A DNA stretch of 64,000 nucleotides from Flavobacteriia bacterium (GTDB taxonomy: Bacteria; Bacteroidota; Bacteroidia; Flavobacteriales; Weeksellaceae): assembly GCA_015999765.1 (NCBI GenBank), contig JAECQR010000002.1, forward strand, positions 377,768-441,767, in the 5' to 3' direction. Made by a program: the position numbers and the translations under genes. The notes below the pieces were generated by a model. The model did no database searches. It saw only the letters and a list, made by a program, of their open reading frames with translations, and was not told where the DNA came from. This document shows, piece after piece, positions 60,104-64,000 of the stretch (the first letter of the stretch is position 1; the number at the start of each line of letters is the position of its first letter).

Positions 60104-61585
60104 ATGCCCGATAACAATAATCTGACGACCACCAACATCAAGAATAACCCTAAAATCATGAAAGCCTGGGCTTATTATGACTGGGCCAATTCGGTATACT
60201 CTCTGGTAATTACGTCGACTATTTTCCCGATTTATTATTCGATTCTCACCACAGCTTCAGAAAAAAGCGAATATGTGGCAGAAACAGGCCAGTGGATAAA
60301 AGTTCCGGTACGTCATATGATAACTGTTTTTGGCGAGCAGTACCAGCCGGATGCGATTTACGGATATTCACTCACAATTTCTTTTTTAATTGTTGTGTTA
60401 CTGTCGCCGATTCTTTCTTCATTAGCCGATACTATCGGGAATAAGAAGTCTTTTCTACAGTTTTTCTGTTATTTAGGTGCAACCTCTTGTATGGGGCTGG
60501 CGATGTTTACAGGTATGCAGAATGTATTTTTGGGGCTTCTGTTCAGTATAACCGCGAGTGTGGGATTCTGGGGAAGTTTGGTTTTTTATAATTCATTTCT
60601 TCCCGACATCGCAACTCCGGATAAGCAAGATTCGCTTTCTGCAAAAGGATATGTATATGGATATATTGGTTCAGTAGTTCTTGTTGTCATTTGTCTTGTT
60701 TTAATTCAGGTATTTGCTAAAAATCCCGAAGAAGCCAAACTTTACACCAGGATATCATTCCTTCTGACGGGTGCTTGGTGGTTCGGTTTTGCGCAGTACA
60801 CTTTTAAACATTTACCGCAATTCGGAAATGTGAAAGAGCAGCTGCCTAAAGATTTGGTTCTGCTGAATTACAAGAATATATTCAAGAAACATGAAGAACA
60901 GGGCGGTTTCTGGGAAGTTTTAAAAGATAATGTTAATTTCTATACCGATATTGTTAAGGAAAGCTTCCGCGAACTTTTCAAGGTTGGTAGAACACTTTTC
61001 GCCGACCGTAATCTGAAATTTTTCCTGTCAAGTTTTTTCTTTTACAGTGTCGGGATGCAAACCATTTTCCTCATGGCGACACTTTTTGGTAAAAGTGAAA
61101 TAAACCTCGAGCAGGACAAATTGATTCTTACTTTACTTCTGATCCAGATCGAAGCGATTATCGGTGCGCTGTTTTTCTCCTGGTTATCAAAGAAAATCGG
61201 TAATAAAAATGTGATTTCAATTGCCATTACTCTTTGGATTGTTGCCTGTTTGTCGGCTTATTATCTTAATAAAGAAAATCCTAATGTCGAATACCAGTTT
61301 TACGGAATCGCCGGGATTATTGGTCTTGTAATGGGAGGTCTGCAGGCGATGTCGCGCTCTACCTATTCCAAACTGCTGCCCGAAGATTCAATGGATAATA
61401 CCACCTTTTTCAGTTTTTATGATGTTTTGGAAAAATTAGCGATTATCTTGGGAACTTTCATATTTGCAACTATGATCGAACAGTACCATAATATGCGTTA
61501 TGCGGCACTTTCAATGTCAATATTTTTCTTTGCGGGCCTCGTATTGATAAGATTTTTGAAGGTAAAACTTAGCCCTGGAAAATAA
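60104..61585 (+). CDS. UMF1/Atg22-type major facilitator transporter
   Basis: 493 aa with twelve predicted helices. The family signature is at the N-terminus (MKAWAYYDWANSVYSLVITSTIFPIYY), with SPILSSLADTIGNKKSFLQFFCYLG, and the late GLVMGGLQAMSRSTYSKLLPED. A long cytosolic loop (about residues 245-300) separates the two halves. Atg22-like proteins export amino acids from the yeast vacuole; bacterial members are uncharacterised. It is a single gene between a terminator and mvk. Confidence 0.85.
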   Translation: MPDNNNLTTTNIKNNPKIMKAWAYYDWANSVYSLVITSTIFPIYYSILTTASEKSEYVAETGQWIKVPVRHMITVFGEQYQPDAIYGYSLTISFLIVVLLSPILSSLADTIGNKKSFLQFFCYLGATSCMGLAMFTGMQNVFLGLLFSITASVGFWGSLVFYNSFLPDIATPDKQDSLSAKGYVYGYIGSVVLVVICLVLIQVFAKNPEEAKLYTRISFLLTGAWWFGFAQYTFKHLPQFGNVKEQLPKDLVLLNYKNIFKKHEEQGGFWEVLKDNVNFYTDIVKESFRELFKVGRTLFADRNLKFFLSSFFFYSVGMQTIFLMATLFGKSEINLEQDKLILTLLLIQIEAIIGALFFSWLSKKIGNKNVISIAITLWIVACLSAYYLNKENPNVEYQFYGIAGIIGLVMGGLQAMSRSTYSKLLPEDSMDNTTFFSFYDVLEKLAIILGTFIFATMIEQYHNMRYAALSMSIFFFAGLVLIRFLKVKLSPGK

Positions 61586-61665
61586 AATCTAATCCTTTTT
61601 TCATTATTCAAAAATGTGGCGTTATTTTTGAATATAAGACAATGAATTTCTAAGATAATTTTTTG

Positions 61666-61673
61666 TAACTTTG
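61666..61673 (+). promoter_or_regulatory. -7 box of the mevalonate kinase promoter
   Basis: TAACTTTG, matching TAnnTTTG, 30 bp before the ATG. Confidence 0.45.
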
Positions 61674-61703
61674 CAACTGAAAATCAACGGTTTAAATTAA
61701 ACG

Positions 61704-62630
61704 ATGACAAATCCACTTTTTTACGCAAAAATCCTATTGTTCGGTGAATACGGAATTATTGAAGATTCCCAGGGGCTTACTCTGCCGTACAGCTTCTACA
61801 AAGGAACCCTGAAGTTTTGGGATTTAGAAAGTGAATTCGAAAAAAAATCGAACTTATCCCTTAAAAAATATTCAGATTATTTGCTTAATCTCGAAGTGGA
61901 TGAAAAGTTCAGAATTAATATTGCTGATTTTCAAAAGGACATCGCCAGTGGACTTTTCTTCGATTCCAATATTCCTCAGGGATATGGTGTAGGAAGTTCC
62001 GGAGCTTTAGTTGCAGCGATTTTCGAAAAATATTCTTTCATAAAATATACGCCTGAAAATATTTCTAAAGACGAACTGAAAGATTTGAAGAAAGTTTTCG
62101 GACTTCTGGAAAGTTATTTTCACGGAAAAAGTTCGGGAATAGATCCTTTAATCTGTTACATGAATCTTCCTATACTTATTGAAAACAAAGAGAATGTAGA
62201 CCGTGTTGCCATTCCACAAAGTGCCGAAGGTAAAGGTGCAATTTTCCTGATTGACTCCGGAATGACAGGTGAAACGGGACCAATGGTACAGATTTTCTTC
62301 GAGAAGATGAAAACAGAGGGTTTCCGCAAAACTTTGAAAGAAGAATTTATCCGTTATAATAATGCGTGTATTGATGCATTTCTGAAGAAGGAAATGACTC
62401 CGCTTTTCAGAAACCTGAAAAGTTTGTCGGTTTGGGCTTATGAACATTTTAAACCCATGATTCCCGAAAGTATCTACAAAGCCTGGAAAAACGGCCTTGA
62501 TACGAACGCTTATTACCTGAAACTCTGTGGCAGCGGAGGCGGTGGTTATATTTTGGGTTTTACCAAAGATTATGCGAAGGCAGAAAAAATGCTACAGGGA
62601 TTCGAGAAAGAAGTCATCTACAGGTTCTAA
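61704..62630 (+). CDS. mvk: Mevalonate kinase-like GHMP kinase
   Basis: 308 aa. GHMP motifs: N-terminal AKILLFGEYGIIEDSQGL, ATP loop PQGYGVGSSGALVAAI (about residues 91-106), KSSGIDPLICY, and the C-terminal GSGGGGYILGF. It phosphorylates mevalonate in the isoprenoid pathway. Its place just before ubiA is a conserved flavobacterial order and links isoprenoid supply to prenyl transfer. A weak inverted repeat (TAAGTCG / CGACTTA) lies in the gap to ubiA without a T run. Confidence 0.88.
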   Translation: MTNPLFYAKILLFGEYGIIEDSQGLTLPYSFYKGTLKFWDLESEFEKKSNLSLKKYSDYLLNLEVDEKFRINIADFQKDIASGLFFDSNIPQGYGVGSSGALVAAIFEKYSFIKYTPENISKDELKDLKKVFGLLESYFHGKSSGIDPLICYMNLPILIENKENVDRVAIPQSAEGKGAIFLIDSGMTGETGPMVQIFFEKMKTEGFRKTLKEEFIRYNNACIDAFLKKEMTPLFRNLKSLSVWAYEHFKPMIPESIYKAWKNGLDTNAYYLKLCGSGGGGYILGFTKDYAKAEKMLQGFEKEVIYRF

Positions 62631-62674
62631 CATTTAAGTCGTAAAAAATTTAATTTTACATTCAGCCGACTTAG

Positions 62675-63568
62675 ATGATGAGAAAATCTTTTTTTTACAG
62701 AATATCGCAATTAGTTGGCTTTCTGCTCGGAGCGCGCATTTTCGTTGCAGCCTTACTCACATTCGCTTTATATGTTTCTACTTTTTTCCTTTTTAATCAG
62801 GAGGAGAGTTTGCGTGCTTTTGTGTTCGATTTCAAGGTTCATGGAATCATTTTCTGCACGGTTCTGAGTATTTTAGCAGGTGGGATTATCAATCAGTTCT
62901 ACGACCGCGAAAAAGACCAGCTTACAAAGCCTTTCCGTACCAAACTCCAGAACTTCCTAAAGCAGAAATATTTTCTTTATGCCTATCTGATTTTAGTTTT
63001 AATATCGCTCGGGACCGCATTTTTAATTTCGCCACGGGTATTTTTCTTTTTCCTGATTTACCAGTTTTTCATGTGGTTTTACAGCCATAAACTCAGTAAA
63101 ATTCTGATTCTAAATAATGTTACTTTTGTAAGTCTTACCCTTTATCCCTTTTTCGGAATGTTGGTTTACTACCACACTTTTTCGGGTAAAGTATTTTTGA
63201 TGGCAGTTTTTCTGTTTATTATACTGCTTATAATTGATATTCTAAAGGATGTTTTAACCAAAAATGCAGATAAGATCTTCGGATATATCACGATTCCAAA
63301 TTTTTTCGGTACCAGAACCGCAATTAACGTAGTAACAGCACTTTTGGTGTCTCTTTTTGTGGTTTCACTGCTTATTGTTGACAAAACGGGAATTCACAGT
63401 ATTATGCCTCTGTACTTTGCTGCAGGCTTATTTATTATCATCATTTCCGTTTATTTTCTTTTCAGTTCCCAGAAGAAATCAAACCTTTTCGTACTTAATG
63501 TGCTGCGGATTTGGATTTTTGTCGGAATTATCGCAATGCTGCTCGATGGAATTGTCAACCGATTTTAA
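62675..63568 (+). CDS. UbiA-family prenyltransferase
   Basis: 297 aa with about eight or nine membrane helices. The first Asp-rich motif is NQFYDREKDQLTKP (about residues 73-86) and the second is DILKDVLTKNADK (about 188-200). UbiA enzymes attach polyprenyl chains to aromatic or other acceptors (menaquinone, heme O, lipids); the acceptor cannot be told. Two consecutive ATG codons (62675 and 62678) could start it. It follows mvk by 44 bp. Confidence 0.88.
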   Translation: MMRKSFFYRISQLVGFLLGARIFVAALLTFALYVSTFFLFNQEESLRAFVFDFKVHGIIFCTVLSILAGGIINQFYDREKDQLTKPFRTKLQNFLKQKYFLYAYLILVLISLGTAFLISPRVFFFFLIYQFFMWFYSHKLSKILILNNVTFVSLTLYPFFGMLVYYHTFSGKVFLMAVFLFIILLIIDILKDVLTKNADKIFGYITIPNFFGTRTAINVVTALLVSLFVVSLLIVDKTGIHSIMPLYFAAGLFIIIISVYFLFSSQKKSNLFVLNVLRIWIFVGIIAMLLDGIVNRF

Positions 63569-63639
63569 TGGCTGTTTAGTTTGAAAAACTTTGATTTACC
63601 GATAATCTTGCGCGCGGAATCACAGTCTTGGAAAAACTA

Positions 63640-63673
63640 TTGTCGATATATCAGCGAATTAGTTTTATCTTTG
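63640..63673 (+). promoter_or_regulatory. Promoter of the last, partial gene
   Basis: TTG at 63640-63642 and TATCTTTG at 63666-63673 with a 23-bp spacer, fitting TTG-N17-23-TAnnTTTG, 17 bp before the ATG at 63691. Confidence 0.55.
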
Positions 63674-63690
63674 CAGAAATTTTTCAGATA

Positions 63691-64000
63691 ATGAGCCGAG
63701 ACAGAAACAGCAACAACAAAGCAAAAAAAGTAAGAATTTCAAAAATTTCCAATTCCGGAAGTTCAAGACCTGCTCCTTCCCGTGCACGCGCTCCAAAACC
63801 TGAGAATACTGAAGAAAGAAAACCTGCAAAAGAGCCTAAGGCACCTAGAGAACCGCGCCTGATGTCGCAATCTGAAGCTAAATCCTACGAGAAAACTTTC
63901 GACAGACCAGCCTCCCGCAAACCGGTCGGAAAAAGAGTTGGTAAATCTACAGATAAAGACGGTAAGTTTGCTAAAGACGACGGTAAATCCCGTGGTACAA
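63691..64000 (+). CDS. Partial gene: basic, disordered N-terminus, probably an RsuA/RluB-type pseudouridine synthase
   Basis: An open frame from ATG at 63691 runs without a stop to the window end (103 codons). The sequence is MSRDRNSNNKAKKVRISKIS..., rich in Lys, Arg, Ser, Pro and Gly (SSRPAPSRARAPKPENTEERKP, ASRKPVGKRVGKS), so disordered and RNA-binding in character. In related flavobacteria a pseudouridine synthase with such a basic leader follows mvk-ubiA, which is the basis of the call; no catalytic domain is inside the window. Confidence 0.6.
   Translation, partial: MSRDRNSNNKAKKVRISKISNSGSSRPAPSRARAPKPENTEERKPAKEPKAPREPRLMSQSEAKSYEKTFDRPASRKPVGKRVGKSTDKDGKFAKDDGKSRGT

Overview
The window looks like a chromosomal segment from a member of Flavobacteriales (Bacteroidota), most likely the Chryseobacterium/Kaistella/Elizabethkingia group. 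This rests on Bacteroidota-type promoters (TAnnTTTG -7 boxes) in front of many genes, A/T-rich leaders without clear Shine-Dalgarno sites, flavobacterial gene order (ftsX - DUF3098 - uppP - truB; mevalonate kinase - ubiA), a fused ResB-CcsA cytochrome c maturation protein, a TonB-dependent receptor, and a PER/CGA/CIA-like class A beta-lactamase. No rRNA, CRISPR array, prophage or intact insertion sequence was seen. There is one tRNA, tRNA-Arg(CCT).

Layout. 1-9.4 kb: LuxR-type regulator with a degenerate receiver, small Cys-rich secreted protein, YbdL-type aminotransferase, M28 lipoprotein peptidase, tRNA-Arg, an inverted pair of DnaA-box sequences, uvrA, TonB receptor and DUF2490 protein. 9.4-14 kb: dnaN, pheT, META-domain lipoprotein, small acidic protein. 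14-19 kb: a compact minus-strand operon (Gfo/Idh oxidoreductase, class A beta-lactamase, M23 peptidase, 3-hydroxybutyryl-CoA dehydrogenase, polytopic membrane protein), divergent from pcm. 19-31 kb: ccsBA, rnz, TIGR02757 protein, coiled-coil membrane protein, rsmA, ftsX, DUF3098, uppP, truB, outer-membrane protein, rluF. 31-35 kb: HD-domain protein, cation/proton antiporter, M23 peptidase plus bactofilin.

35.0-36.5 kb is the most accessory-looking stretch. A degenerate nine-base motif recurs seven times at exactly 21-bp steps directly upstream of a 107-aa helix-turn-helix/coiled-coil protein. Two small stem-loops with RGGA tetraloops follow, then an AT-rich orphan HNH-type gene.

36.5-43 kb is a fatty-acid beta-oxidation operon (marR - HAD/ECH fusion - thiolase - four-helix-bundle gene - acyl-CoA dehydrogenase). 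A 28-bp perfect palindrome overlaps the marR promoter. A second copy lies 78 bp upstream and a third, nearly perfect, copy lies 10 kb away in front of etfBA, so one MarR regulon can be read directly from the DNA.

43-64 kb: FecCD-type ABC transporter with a TlpA-like lipoprotein, PaaE-like reductase, sanA, udk, ftsB-like gene, methylmalonyl-CoA mutase small subunit, THUMP-like methyltransferase, M20 dipeptidase, SDR, etfBA, sensor histidine kinase, BFN nuclease-domain protein, nucleoside permease, second thiolase, UMF1-type transporter, mevalonate kinase, UbiA prenyltransferase, and the start of a basic-tailed protein (probably a pseudouridine synthase) cut by the window end.

How the genes work together: acyl-CoA dehydrogenase passes electrons to ETF, the HAD/ECH fusion and thiolases finish the cycle, and the shared operator joins these loci. 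Cell-envelope functions (UppP, FtsX, FtsB, M23 plus bactofilin, beta-lactamase) form the second theme. Translation and RNA modification (pheT, truB, rluF, rsmA, rnz, tRNA-Arg) form the third.
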